Shown in pieces: positions 10,466 to 22,368 of a stretch of 64,000 nucleotides of DNA. The position numbers and the translations under genes are program-made. This stretch comes from Canna indica. Lineage: Eukaryota; Streptophyta; Magnoliopsida; Zingiberales; Cannaceae. Under the pieces are notes generated by a model. That model was not told the origin of the DNA. It made no database searches and worked only from the letters and a program-made list of their open reading frames with translations. The stretch covers positions 37,252,001 to 37,316,000 of the forward strand of contig CP136896.1 of the NCBI GenBank assembly GCA_034359265.1. Reading direction: 5' to 3'. The stretch's first letter is position 1. Each line of letters opens with the position of its first letter.

Positions 10466-12558
10466 TGAGTATCCAATGTGCATGTGATCTTATGTATTAG
10501 ATCGTGTTTTTTTTTGCATTTTTGTGGACTACCGAGTTGAGGAAATAGGGGAAAGGTCATGCCGAAATTTTCCCCAAGTTTTCCTCGCTCGTTTCGCAGC
10601 CCGTAGATCGCTTGGTGTTCATGATATGCTAGATATATGACTTCATATGGTGTTCTTGCTGCAGCCATGCCCCCTTCAGTTTGAGGACTTGACCGAGCAA
10701 GGGTTTACCCTGCTTGTGTCGGCCGATCAGTGGTATGAATGGGGAGTGTGGACTTTTTGAGTTAAGATGCATGATTCCGAGTTTTGTTTCTTGTTAAACA
10801 TTAGATCTGTAGACTCATGCATATAAATTATGGATGAAATGTCAGCCCCTTCCCATCCATAGGGTTCGGCCGAGCAAGGGAAAAAAAGGGGAAACCGAAT
10901 GATATGAGTACTTGTTCGTACCTTTCCGTTTGATGCTAATTCATATTCATGTTACATAATTTCTCGCTTATCATATGAATTGTTTAGTGATAGACCTTCA
11001 TTATCATATTTTTGAAATGTTCTTGCTAATGCTCTTATGGATATGATGGTTATGGTATATGTATTCAAATAAAGGTTTCATTTAATCCCTCATATCATGT
11101 TAAATTGTTGCTATGCTTAATGTATGTTCCTTATTGTTTTAATCACTGAATTAATTGCCTCTTTAATTCAGGTTCTTCATGATGTTGCTACCCATGATTA
11201 ATTTGGTAAGTGCCATTGGGATATTTTTACCATGCTAGATACGATGTTCCATATTGAATTTAATTCTATATGCAGTATATAAATTTTTATCATTGAACCT
11301 CATAGTTATACATGGTAGTTGTTGTGAATTATGTTTACCGTTCTTTATTTCATATATGCTGTCCGGAAATATTCAGGGGTGGAATTCTAAGTTCGGTTCA
11401 CAGAATTTCTCACCTAAGGTAGCGTATAACGCTAGATAACATGTAGGACATCGTAAGGTGCATAATAGATATGGAAATTGAACTAGGAAATGATACAACT
11501 TCTAGGACTTCCAATATTCATCTTTGGAAACCTAGTATTATTAGGTGTACACATTTTAGGAAGGGCATCTTTGAATTGTTGACCCTGCAGGCCGAATTAG
11601 GGCCGGATACGGGCAACGGCCCGAAATGTATATAAGGAAACCCTAGGACACTTGATTGTGTGATGTGCTTGAGATGGTCTACCGAGAAGCGTGGAGGTCG
11701 GACATGACCAATGCTTAGCTCGGCTAGTGATTGGGTCTTGAAATGCATGAGCGGGCCCGCAAGGTGTCAGACCACAGTTGGGTGGGACTAGCTATCCCTA
11801 CCCCAAACGTGTCCGGAGACTAGTAGACCATCCTAGTCGATGGCCCGGGATTTATTGTTTACATCTTGATATGATGTGGCTGAACGACCATTGTGATTCT
11901 ACCTTGTATGGTAGGGCCGGTATAGTTGGGATTCTTATACCATGATTAGGACCAAGGGCCGGATGCTAGAGGCTTGATAGGCTGTTATGACAGGTTTTTA
12001 CGTACATAGTTTATACAGCATGACCTATAGGGCCAGTAGTCGTATTTAAAAAAGTAACTTACCTCCCTGATTATATACAATGTTGCCTTATATGTTATGC
12101 ATGACTAACTGAGGATTATGTGGAGGTTCGGAAGAACTGCTCACTGAGTCCCAAGTGGACTCACAGTTTGTTTCCTTGTTTTTGCAGAGCATGAGCAGTG
12201 ATTGTGGCTTGTCGACATGGTGCACCTGGAGGTCAGGTGGTGGTGCCATATCTCATAGCGGCGTCCTTGGGTCATAGTCCAGTGTCTTAGTAGTTATTTT
12301 CCTTTTCTGCATTGACAGTTGTTGTTTGGAAAAGTTTGTAAAATCTTGATACTTGAGATGTTCGTATTGTTACGATGTTGGTTTTCTTCTTTGGTTTAAG
12401 AACATATATTGTGAACTTTGAAAAATTTTAAATAAAGCTTGCATTGAGGTTTCTTTTTATCAAGATGTTCTGGTTTCTTATATGTTAGTGTAGACAGTAG
12501 GTTACAGGGTAGGATGTAGGCCCTGGCCGGTCACACTACCCTCAGTTGGGGTGTGACA
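10466..12558 (+). repeat. 5' LTR-A of the Gypsy element, 5'-truncated
   Basis: Homologous to the last 1.9-2.1 kb of the solo LTR-A copies. Shared marks are the gaggaaataggggaaagg tract near 10540, the CCGGATACGGGCAA tract near 11602, the CCCAGTTGGGTGGGACTAGC-type block near 11775, and the end GTTGGGGTGTGACA. The first 500 bp or so of a full LTR are absent and the inverted fragment 10100-10465 takes their place. Confidence 0.88.
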
Positions 12559-12562
12559 AAGT

Positions 12563-12574
12563 TGGTATCAGAGC
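12563..12574 (+). other. Primer-binding site, initiator tRNA-Met
   Basis: TGGTATCAGAGC lies 4 bp after the LTR end at 12558. It is complementary to the 3' end of plant initiator tRNA-Met, the common primer of plant LTR retrotransposons. It fixes the orientation and the LTR boundary. Confidence 0.92.
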
Positions 12575-12775
12575 ACTAGGTTAGGTCTTGACTATGACTA
12601 AGTGTTGGATACTGTATGAGACATATGCTAGCGTGTCGACATACGGTATAGTTATGCTACGAGATCGGGCGACCACTACTGCACTCAGCGCACCATGATG
12701 TTAGTACATTTTAAAAGCTTATGTTAAGAACTTGTTATGTGATAGGCAAAAAATTTTCTTTTATGAGATAGTGTA

Positions 12776-13640
12776 ATGGAGGCTCATAATGCTGCATTGA
12801 GTGGCAGCGGCAGTAATTCGACGGAACGTCGAGGCTGGGGTCCCGGGTTCGAATCGCAGCGGGTAATTGCTGAGGGGGGGGGAGGTTGGATTTGGCCATG
12901 TCACATTCGAATGCGGGGGGCGCTTGGGCTGCTATTCGGTATAAGATGAGGGTAGCGCCTGATTCTAGGAGTTGGTATGGAGTTCAACCGTCTTTCCAAT
13001 TATTATCCGACCCTAGGGGCATCTGAAACTGCCAGGGTCAAGAGATTCGTTGGAGTCTTGAGGCCTCAGATTGGCAAGCTCATCCACTATACCGAGGACT
13101 CCACTCTTGCTCGGGTAGTGGATGAAGCCCTTCGGAAGGAATCCTGTGTGTTTTCGAGAGGAATGATGGGCCAGCCAAGAAGAAATTTCGGTCGTAGGGA
13201 TCTGGGAGTCGACCATGGCACTCGGAGGGGGCGGTGACCGCCGCAGACCACCAGCAGACCAGAGGTCAGAGTGGTAGTTGGGGCTATGGGAGGCCCAGGA
13301 TCAGGATCAGTGGGGCCGGTAGGGTCAGGAGGTGCTCCTCAAAAGGTGGATGTACCGCAGTGTGGCAGTTGCAATTGGAGGCACTGGGGGCCTGTCTTTG
13401 CCGCACAGATGCTTGTTATGAATGCGGTCGGGTCGGGCACTTCAAGAAGGACTGTCCGGAGAGATTTGGCCAGAAGTCCGACAGCCAAAAGGAAAGACAC
13501 CTATGTTTGTAGGGTTAGTGACTCAGAGAGGTCAGGCACAGAACAAGGGGCCGCTGGCTAATCATTCAGAGAGGTCATCTGCCAGAGTATTTGCTATGAA
13601 CCGTGAAGGGGCAGAGGCGTCTAGAGCAGTTGTAGCAGGT
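12776..13640 (+). pseudogene. Gypsy gag, internally deleted
   Basis: The likely start is ATG at 12776-12778 (MEAHNAALSGSGSNSTERR), open to a stop near 12945. From 12977 another frame carries the C-terminal part of a retrotransposon gag domain (EFNRLSNYYPTLGASETARV, KRFVGVLRPQIGKLI). A Gly/Arg-rich linker and a zinc knuckle CYECGRVGHFKKDC (about 13418-13459, C-X2-C-X4-H-X4-C) follow in a further frame. Most of the gag core between the N-terminus and EFNRLS is missing, which suggests an internal deletion. Confidence 0.82.
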
Positions 13641-13654
13641 ACTATCTTAGTATG

Positions 13655-13985
13655 ATCATCTGCTGCTTATGTTCTATTTGATCCGGGTGCCACACACTCG
13701 TTTGTATCTGCCAAGTTTGCTGCTGAGTTGCTGATGGCACCTTCCTTGCACGTCGGGCCATTTGTAGTATCAACGCCTATGAGTGATGTACTCAAAGCCA
13801 AATTAATTTTTTTTTTCAAGGCTGCGAAGTGCTCATCTGCGGCCATACACTGAAGGCAGATTTGACATTCCTGCCCATGCTTGAGCTAGATGTCATTCTT
13901 GGCATGGATTGGCTGGCGGAGCACTTTGCAATCCTGGATAGCAAGGCTAAGACAGTCATGTTCAGCAAGCTCGGTTTGCCATAGT
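13655..13985 (+). pseudogene. Gypsy protease
   Basis: AYVLFDPGATHSFVSAKFAA at about 13665-13725 is the Gypsy protease active-site block. The usual D-S-G is D-P-G here (gatccgggt), so the conserved serine is lost. Downstream text (DVLKAKL, then LELDVILGMDWLAEHFAILD in a shifted frame near 13880-13940) is the normal end of the domain. A poly-T run near 13807-13817 coincides with the frameshift. Confidence 0.85.
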
Positions 13986-14099
13986 TCTCCTTCAAAGGAG
14001 AGGGGAGGGGCGAGCCGATTGGGGGTCATCTCAGTCCTTAAGACTCTTAAACTGCTTTAGGGGGGTTGTCAGTCCTTCCTGGCCTTCGTATTCGTCGCT

Positions 14100-15440
14100 G
14101 GAGAGAAGTGGGATGCGGCAGGGATTGTCAGTGGAACTCAGGTAGTCTGTGAGTTTCCCGATGTGTTTCCCGAGGAGTTGCCGAGATTGTCGCCTAGGAG
14201 AGATGTTGAATTCTGCATTGAATTGCAGTCCGACGTGAAGGCCATTTCCATTCCACCCTATAGGATGGCACCGGTCGAACTCAGGGAACTAAAAGAGCAG
14301 TTTCAAGAGATGCTAGACCTGGGTTTCATCCGGCCGAGTGTGTCACCATGGGGTGCTCTGGTGCTCTTCGTAAAGAAGAAGGATAGATCTATGCGCATGG
14401 GCATCGATTATAGGCAGTTAAACAGGGTGGCGATCTATTTGTCCAGCTGCAGTGTCAATGGTTCTCTAAGATAGACTTGAGGAAAGGATACCATCAACTG
14501 AGAATCTAGGATTGTGATGTGCCTAAGACCGCCTTCAGGACTCATCATGGTCACTACGAGTTTCTAATGATGTCCTTTAGTCTGACCAATGCACCTGCTG
14601 CCTTCATGGACCTAATGAACAGGGTATTCAAGGAGTACTTGGACACTTATGTGACCGTCTTCATTGACGACATCTTGGTATACTCCAAGAGTGAGGAGGG
14701 GCACTCCGAGCACTTGAGGATGGTCCTGGAAACCCTCAGAGAGCACCAGTTATTTGCTATATTCTCTAAGTGCGAGTTCTGGCTAGAGAGTGTAGGATTC
14801 CTGGGGCACGTGGTGTCCAAGGAAGGTATAAAAGTGGACCCTGCAAAAATGGAAGCTATGCAAAATTGGAGGCGGCCGACCAGCGTGACTGAGATCCGTA
14901 GTTTTCTTGGGTTGACCGGGTACTACCGAAAGTTCATGGAGAACTTCTCCAGAATTGCAGCTCCTTTGATTCGGTTGACCCAAAAGAAGGTCAAATTTGA
15001 TTGGGACGACAAATGCGAGGCGTGCTTTCAGAAGCTCAAGGAATGCTTGACGTCTGCACCCATATTGGTCGTACCTTCCGGCTCAGGAGGGTTCGGGGTT
15101 TACTATGATGCTTCTCGGGTTGGCCTAGGTTGTGTTTCGATGCAGTTTGGCAGGGTCGTAGCATATGTGTCTCTCTAGTTGAAAGTTCACGAAAAGAACT
15201 ACTCGACGCACGACCTAGAGTTAGTGGCGGTGGTTTTTGCCTTGAACCTCTGGCGGCAGTATCTGTATGGCGAGACTTGCGAGTTCTACACGGATCACAA
15301 GAGCCTTAGTACTTGCTTACCTAAAAGGAGCTGAACCTCAGGCAGAGGAGGTGGCTGGAACTCTTAAAAGATTATGACTGCACCATTATGTACCACCCGA
15401 GGAAAGCCAATGTGGTAGCATACGCTCTCAGTAGAAAATC
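14100..15440 (+). pseudogene. Gypsy reverse transcriptase and RNase H
   Basis: The RT begins [22 protein letters not shown] near 14160 and continues with [40 protein letters not shown] and GIDYRQLN. A short deletion and frameshift at about 14430-14515 removes the YPLPRID-type segment; [11 protein letters not shown] survives in the other frame. The segment 14519-15178 is open, with [15 protein letters not shown] and the catalytic [20 protein letters not shown], then [12 protein letters not shown] and [11 protein letters not shown]. RNase H follows ([10 protein letters not shown], a stop at 15178, then [19 protein letters not shown] and FYTDHKSL). Confidence 0.92.
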
Positions 15441-15559
15441 CATGGGCAGTTTGACTCATCTGGAATCCAAGCGGAGGCCTTTAGCTTAAGAGCTGGCGCT
15501 GTGTCTAGATGGGGGTACAACCTTGTCTGTGCCAGCTTCAGGTGCCTTGGTAGCATACC

Positions 15560-16737
15560 TGCGGGTACAATCCACACTGGCGGGTATGTTGAGTGTCGTG
15601 CAGGGAGAGGATGCTTTTTGTGCGCTGACAAAGGACTTGGTGCAAAGAGGCGATGCAGAGAATGGGTTCAGATTGGACTCAGAGGGTGTGCTGAGGTTCA
15701 AGGATAGAATTGTGGTGCCAGATATGGTAGAGGTGCGCTGACAAGTTCTGGAGTGGGGTCATCATTCCACTTATACGATGCACCCGGGGGCCACCAAAAT
15801 GTACCGAGATCTAAGGCATTATTTCTGGTGGAAGGGCATGAAAGGTGAGATAGCAGAGTTTGTATCCAAATGTTTGGTCTGCCAGCAAGTGAAGGCCGAA
15901 CATCTGTAGCCCGCGGGGCTGCTGCAGAACCTCGAAGTGCCTGAGTGGAAGTGGGAGAAAATCACCATGGACCTGGTGACCGGGTTGCCTAAGTCAAGAG
16001 GCGGCTTTGACTCCATTTGGGTGGTGGTGGACCGGTTAACCAAGACCGTGCACTTCATTCTAGTGGAGACTACCTTTTATGTGGAGCATTACGCCCGACT
16101 ATTCCTAAGAAGGATTGTGGCATACCATGGTACTCCAGTGATGATCATATCAGATCGAGGTACCCAGTTTTAGCAATCTTTCCAAGAAGCCCTGGGCACC
16201 CAAGTGTGGTTCAGCACAGCCTTCCATTCGCAGACAGACAGACAGTTTAAGAGAACCATCCAAACTCTAGAGGATATGCTGAGAGCCTATGTTTTGGATC
16301 TGGCATGTGGTTGGGGGAAGCATCTACCAATGATTTAAATTGCCTACAACAGTAGCATTGGTATGGCTCCCTTTGAGGCTTTGTATGGGCGGCGGTGTAG
16401 GTCTCCTGTGGGCTGGTTTGAGATCAGAGAGGCTCTCATGGTAGGCCCTAACCTGATAGAGGAGGCAGTGAGGAAAGTGCAGCTGATAAAGAAAAAGGTT
16501 GTTGGCGGCTCAGAGTTGTCAGAAAATATAAGCTGATAAGAAAGCAAGGGCGTTGGAGTTCGCCGAGAGTGATTTGGTATTCCTAAGGGTTTCTCCTATG
16601 AAAGGGGTACTCCGATTTGGAAAGAAAGGGAAGTTGAACCCTAGGTTCATTGGGCCTTTCTCTATCCTCAAGCGAAGAAGTGCGGTAGCTTATGAATTGG
16701 CTTTGCCTCCTAGTTTGAGCAGAGTTCACCCATCTTA
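15560..16737 (+). pseudogene. Gypsy integrase, truncated before the chromodomain
   Basis: The HHCC zinc finger is visible at about 15760-15895 (HHSTYTMHPG, then CLVCQQVKAEH). The catalytic core follows, with MDLVTGLPKSRGGFDSIWVV (first Asp) and VMIISDRGTQF (second Asp). At the third catalytic position the sequence reads TDRQFKRTIQTLEDML near 16228-16275, where this family normally has SERTIQ, so the catalytic Glu is replaced by Lys. Later blocks include YNSSIGMAPFEALYGRRC and KLNPRFIGPFSILKR. The sequence breaks off at LPPSLSRVHPS (16736), just upstream of where a chromodomain would begin. Confidence 0.9.
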
Positions 16738-18956
16738 GTGTTCAAAAATAAGGTATAACTTTGATAAATTAAAATCTTAGTGTTATACCTCAATGCTTAA
16801 GCTTAAATTATGTCTCTATACTCATGATTAGAATTGCAAGATAAACCCTTGAATTTTCATGAGTAGGTAGGATTGTAGCACTTAGGCAAATTTCATTAAA
16901 CGAAACTTTCTCTAAGTTGATATTCATTATTAGAGACCTTATCTTTAAGTCCAAACTAGTCAAACATGTTTAGAGATCCTTCTTTTCAAATATTTCATAT
17001 TTTGAGATCTCTCAATTCATTTTATATTCATGATTGTTTATTTTGAAACAGATTTAAAACTATTTAGCAAAGTAAATTTTAAAATCGATATTTGATTCTC
17101 TCTTTGCTATCTAGTAAGATAACTTGTTAGTAGTTACATTTTCATTATGCTACTAATGAATATTGATTGCAAGTTATCAAAATTGTGATAAAAGGCTATG
17201 CTATCTAAAAGAAAATAGAAAAGAAAATGAAAAGTTGGGCAAAATTTCTAAGACTAAGGTACGAATTTAATTTTGCAAAAATCTTAATATAATACTTGAA
17301 TATTCATGCTTTAATGATGTCTCTATATACTCATGATTGATGTTGCATGATAAATATTTGAATTTTCATAAGTAGGCAATTTCATGATAACTAGGCAATT
17401 TCATGATATTAATATTGAATGAAATTGGACTAATTCAAAATTTCTTATTAGAGACATCATTTTGAGTAAACACCAAATGAACATGTTTAGATACACATAT
17501 CACATGAGTCTAGGTATTTAAAATTGAAAATTCATGTCTAGATGAACAATGTGATATCTATATCACTTTAGGGGAATTAAACTTGAAAAGGTTTGACCCA
17601 AGTCAAAAAATCGACTTGGACACTTCATTTTAAGTCCAAACTTCATAAGCATGTTTAGGAGTAGGTATGACATGTTTCCATGCATTTAGAATGAAAAATT
17701 CATATGGATATGGATAAAATGACATAGAGGTCATTTCATGCTTACCTCTTTTGAACCAAGTTGACCCAAGTCAACAAGTTGACTTAAATGTCTCATTTTC
17801 AATCCATATTTGTGGAACATATTTAGATTTACTCATGTTAGGTATCCATAGATTTAAGTTTGAAAAATCATGAGTAAATGATAAGATTAACACTTAGCAA
17901 GTTTCATGATAACTAGCTTATTTTTGAATGAAACCATGCTAGGTTGATATCTTAACTTAAGGATATAATTTTTGTTTCAAACTTGACATATACTCTTTAC
18001 ATGACCATCATGTGGTGTCATGAAAGTTTGAATGAAAATTGAACAAGTCTTAAAAATAATTGAAAAATACAAAAATACCATTTCGACCTACAATTGGTAT
18101 CAATTTTAGTTATTTCTAGAGAAATATAGAAAAATCTTTTTTAAATGATTCTTGAAACTGCACTTTCATTGAAAAATCTAGTTTCTTCAGTAAAAATTTC
18201 AAAACATTTCATCAAGAGTCTGATTTATCATGGAATTTTGAAGTTAGATTTCGAAAACACAAAGTATCATCCTTCTTGAAATATCAATCTTTCGAATACT
18301 TTGGTTTTTCTTCAAAAACTTCAAATGAAAACTCATGTATACCATTTGGATTCCATTTCTAATATCATTCACACAACTTATTGAGTAAAATCATTTCTAG
18401 GAATGATTTTGATATTTTGAATGATAGCTAGAAATATCCATTTGTTTATTAAAATCAATATAGGATGAATAATGAACATAGAAGATTCATTTTGAGTTCA
18501 AACTTGATACAAGCATTTCAAATGACCATTCATCAATTGGTATCAAAATTTTCATCCAACAATTGATATCAAATATTTTTCGTCAAATATATGATTTTGT
18601 ATGAATTTAAAATTTTGATTTTTGAAAACTAGAAGTATATACCTTGACCTAAGTCAACAAAGTGACTTAGAAATTTCATCTTAAGCCCAAACTTGATTCA
18701 TAGACTTACATTCTCTCATGTTTAATGTCTAGATGCCTAAGTTTGAGAAAAAATGAGTAGATAGCAAAACTTGATACTTAGCATTTTCATGTTTTCATGC
18801 TTATTTCAAATGAAAATGTGCTAAGCTCATATTTGGATGAAATGACATTAGTTTCACTTCAAACTTGATATGCATGATTTAAATGACCATATCTTGATAT
18901 GTTGAAAGTTTGAATGAAATCTAAAAATTCCATGAAAAAGATATGAGAACATACTT
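16738..18956 (+). repeat. Noncoding fragment of the Copia-3 family
   Basis: AT-rich, no coding signal. It matches the noncoding interior of Copia-3 (about 30230-31980) in the opposite orientation. Shared landmarks are the aagtcaa...ttgactt blocks near 17600, 17765 and 18650 here, and near 30490, 31450 and 31625 in Copia-3. It starts where the Gypsy integrase breaks off and ends where CACTA sequence begins, so both of its ends are broken. Confidence 0.75.
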
Positions 18957-19953
18957 GAAAGTTGTGCATCCGTCTCTGCTCCTCCATCGTTTGTCTAAGT
19001 TGTGCAAGCTCAGAGTCCAAGGCTACTATTTAGGATGTAGAGGTCTGCTCACCAGCAACAAGAGGGGTCGGTGCCCCAAGTAGCCCCAACACAACTCGTG
19101 CATTGTCACCATCTCCAAAGCCACAAACACGATCGTGCTCCCAGCCACCTACAACATTGACCCACGCTACAAGGTCAAAGTCACCCTGTGGCGTTCCTCC
19201 GTGTTGGGTGACGGTCCATGTGTATGTCTCCTACACGAGTTTATTTTTTGTTTCATAATTTTTTAAACTACATATATAAACTATAATTAAAAATTGCGTA
19301 AACCAAATATATATACTTACCACGGTGGTTGTTTGACCCTCCTATCAACGTAGTCCCCTACCCCATGTCATCGATGGTGACTGCGCTCGAATACCTCCAT
19401 CGACAAGGGGCAGTGGGCGGTGCCATCCTCCACTTGTGTCTAATATTAGAAAACTAACACATTAGTACAATCACAATATATAATTTAATTAAAAGTAAGG
19501 AAATAGTACATACCATGCGACGCTCATGCACCACAAAAGAGATAGAGCCAGTAGTGTGGCGCGCCCCAGAGCCCTCTGCCACGATCAAGTGGTTTCTAGC
19601 CGTACTCCGGAAGATCTCCTGCCACTCCTCGGATGCCCACCGCTCAACGAGCTGGTCCCACACAACCGCAGGAATGCACTAGGGGTTGTGTCCCCGAGTT
19701 TGTACTATGTGTGTGGCCCCAAGCTATCTCATCACGGTGGTCTGGGCCTAGTTCACCTGCAAGTTGTAGCGAGTGCGAACAACTGACTCCCTCGCACTCT
19801 CTACAAAGGGTGTTTGGTCCTCGGGCCATGTATAGTGATCCTACAAAAAAAACAAATTTATTAGTATCGATGGATATTTATAATTATCATTCATTTCATA
19901 AAAATAATATACGTACCTCAAACTCTCGCCAAAGCAGATCAACATGCTCGTAG
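18957..19953 (-). pseudogene. CACTA second gene (Transposase_24, Ptta/En/Spm type), 3' part
   Basis: Minus-strand exons with AT-rich introns between them. The clearest exon, within 19454-19663, reads MWDQLVERWASEEWQEIFRS then TARNHLIVAEGSGARHTTGS, the hallmark of the plant Ptta/En/Spm transposase family. A further exon at 19030-19235 carries GDFDLVAWVNVVGG and the end codes a coiled coil (DSELAQLRQTMEEQRRM). A GTAAG donor on the minus strand lies near 19316-19320. The exon at about 19917-19953 (EHVDLLWREFE) is cut by the LTR-C element at 19954 and continues at 23390. A stop lies near 19028. In maize Spm the second gene product (TnpA) binds subterminal repeats; that role here is inference. Confidence 0.8.
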
Positions 19954-22354
19954 TGAAAGGAATAGTGCCCTTGAGCCAATCACATTTCGATGTGTTCAGC
20001 AACTATTCAAGGGTAATCAACTTTATGAGGTAACTTTTCATCAAATGCTGCATCTTTATTTATAAAGATTATGACGAACCCTAAGAATTCAGGCAAATAA
20101 TTCTAAGGCCATAATGAGATCATGCCAGTGAGACTTAGAATCTAGATGCCCCTGTTCTAAATGTTCCTAGTCATAGGATCACCGATTAGGGGATTGGTGA
20201 TTCCGGATAGACTAGTGCACTTGGTATATGCCCTATATGATAGGGGGGTAGCTGATCTCACAGTTACATATGAGCTGTCATTAATGTACAAGTGCAGGTG
20301 CTCATTAGTGAATGGGTTCACTGAACGGACGTTCACGAGGAACACAGAATGGAATCCTTTCATGAGTGTCAATAGGATGTTCCTGGGGTGATAGTAGGTG
20401 CAAGCAGTCCTTGGACCTGAGGTTGTCATGGTTACCTTGTGAGTGTCGACCCATTGCTTTGGTTCTATCCCTACGTGAACCTTAGCGTCATGTGCCAAGT
20501 ATTACTGGGCATGGGGAAGCATTCATGGAGGTAGGTGAGTAACCAACATGGAATCGGTTACTCATAGTAAGAGGAGATAATGTCCAATGTGTCCCTGTAA
20601 GTGTCGACTCGAGAATCTCTGGCGAGAGTAGAAATGAAAGTCAGGAAGATGTTTCTCGCATTTCATTATTAAGACGACATATTGGCGAGTGGAATACATA
20701 TGAATCGGTATTAGGGTTTGACACTTCTTCCGTACCCTAGCTGACTTCGGGACATTGTAACTGAGGGATTTAGTTGCACAGTAACTAATCACCGAAGGGC
20801 ATTCGATCCCTGTAGATTGAACCTCACACTATCCGGGTAGTCATGACACGTCGCTAGACGTCAATCTTGACTTTTGAGTGGAGTCCCTCACGACCACACT
20901 AAAAGGGTTTAGTGGAGGCTCGTAAGATTCGAATAGAAGTCATTTTATCGGATCCGACTCTCCGTTTATGCACAAGTCACTGCTAGCTTAGTGTGGGGCC
21001 CAATGGGTCACACACAACAAGCTAACCTCGTAACGGACCTTATGAGATAAAGTCCGAATGTGGCCCTATATGTCTACTAGCATGGACATGCTGCAACTCG
21101 ATCAAAGATCTCATTTACGAACACGATAAGAAAGTTATTTCCTATAGGAACGAATGCACGAGGAATGAGTTCCTCGGTAATCCTAATTTGTAGGGCATCC
21201 CTAAATGGTAGGGATTGGCACATGATAATATTTCTTGTAGTTGATTAAATTTAATTATGAATTAAATATTAAATTAACTACTTGACCGAGAATATATTTA
21301 ATTATGAATTAAATATAATTTGATTTTGAATCAAAAATACATGGTGGGAAAATTAGTTTTTAACCATGAGCCTAACCAATTAATTAGGAATTAATTTACT
21401 TTGATAAATCCTAATTAATAGTAATCTGATTTATGGAGATAAATCATAAAAATTAATAGATATATGATTTATGAGGATAAATCATAATTCTATTAATTAA
21501 TAGGAATTTAATTTATTGAGATAATTATTATTCCTATTTGATAGGAATTTAATTAGTTTAGATAAATCATATTTTATTTAGATAAACTTTTTTCTTATTG
21601 TTTAGGATATTGGTTTATTTAGATAATTAATGATTCCTATTGATAGACTTTTAATTTATGGAGATAAATTAAAGTTTATATTTAATTGAATTTAATAAAT
21701 TTCGAATTAATTATGAAACAATGAAATATGAAATATTTTTGGAGGCAAAGCCCAGAATTTTGAATTTTGGGGAGAGTTTTTTAAGGGGGGCAGGTCTACT
21801 CTTGTAGCCGCCTATGCCCCCTATAAGGGTGATGAAGAACATGATTCTTGAGAGGGTTCTTGAGTGGAAAAGTTCCAAAGAATCTCTCCTCCTCTCCCTT
21901 GGTGGCTGGCCATCTTCTTCCTCCTTCCCCGGGCTTTTGTGAAGTCGAATTCAAGGTGTCCTCTACTTCTTCATCTTCTCGGAGGTGTCCAAGAAGGATA
22001 GAAAGGTATTCCTTTATCTACCTTCTCGTTCCGTGGTTTTTCTAATCCCCTCTTCCTCCCTTTTTGGTGCTCGGTTCTTGGTGGAAGGGCTAGCCTTACC
22101 TAGGTGGATTTCGGGATTGAGAAAGCTTCTCCGTTGAGCCACAATGAGCACCGGTGTTTACTGCCCCTATTGTTGCGAGGTGTTTGGTGTGGACTATCAT
22201 TGGAGGATGTGCACGTGTGCATCTAAAGACGGGGATAGGATCAGCCATACCGACCGCGGTTTGAGGTATACCTTCTCCCACATCTCCGATGTTGATTGAA
22301 TTCCTTAATATTACTAAAGTAGATCGTTGTTGTTTTCTTATTACCATCCCAACA
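19954..22354 (+). repeat. 5' LTR-C, 2401 bp
   Basis: Starts TGAAAGGAATAGTGCC and ends ATCCCAACA. It is homologous along its length to the solo LTR-C at 35184-45038 once that copy's insertions are removed. The middle (about 21240-21720) is very AT-rich, with repeated aattaatta/ataaatca words and a degenerate unit containing gataaatcata. At about 21900-21925 it preserves the uninterrupted equivalent of the hAT target (tggctggccatcttc). A short deletion near 22325 distinguishes it from the other copy. Confidence 0.85.
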
Positions 22355-22355
22355 G

Positions 22356-22368
22356 TGCTATCAGAGCC
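22356..22368 (+). other. Primer-binding site of LTR-C element
   Basis: TGCTATCAGAGCC lies one base after the LTR end and differs at one position from the usual TGGTATCAGAGCC complement of initiator tRNA-Met. It marks the LTR/internal boundary and plus orientation. Confidence 0.75.

Larger units (their letters stand above)
10466..16737 (+). mobile_element. Ty3/Gypsy Tekay/Del-like chromovirus, truncated at both ends
   Basis: Plus-strand order is partial 5' LTR, tRNA-iMet primer site, gag, protease, RT, RNase H, integrase, which is the Gypsy order. Long LTRs of the TGTAAGACCC...GTGTGACA type and the integrase wording (EWKWEKITMDLVTGLPKS, VDRLTKTVHF) point to the Tekay/Del lineage of chromoviruses. 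This lineage call is inference, because the C-terminal chromodomain is missing: the element ends at SLSRVHPS near 16735. There is no 3' LTR. Several frameshifts, an internal gag deletion and altered catalytic residues make it inactive. Confidence 0.88.

Noticed and set aside
12835..12865. tRNA/SINE B-box-like sequence (ggttcgaatcg) suggesting a tRNA gene or SINE
   Set aside because: The flanking T-stem does not pair (cccggg against cgcagc), no A box is convincing, and the stretch is in frame within Gypsy gag (GWGPGFESQR).
13271..13655. Three overlapping plus-strand frames as new genes
   Set aside because: They are frames of one decayed Gypsy gag; only the CYECGRVGHFKKDC frame is meaningful.
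21240..21720. AT-rich repeats (aattaatta, gataaatcat) as a replication origin or MITE
   Set aside because: They are part of LTR-C; no terminal inverted repeats or target duplication bound them, and the other copy lacks part of them by simple deletion.
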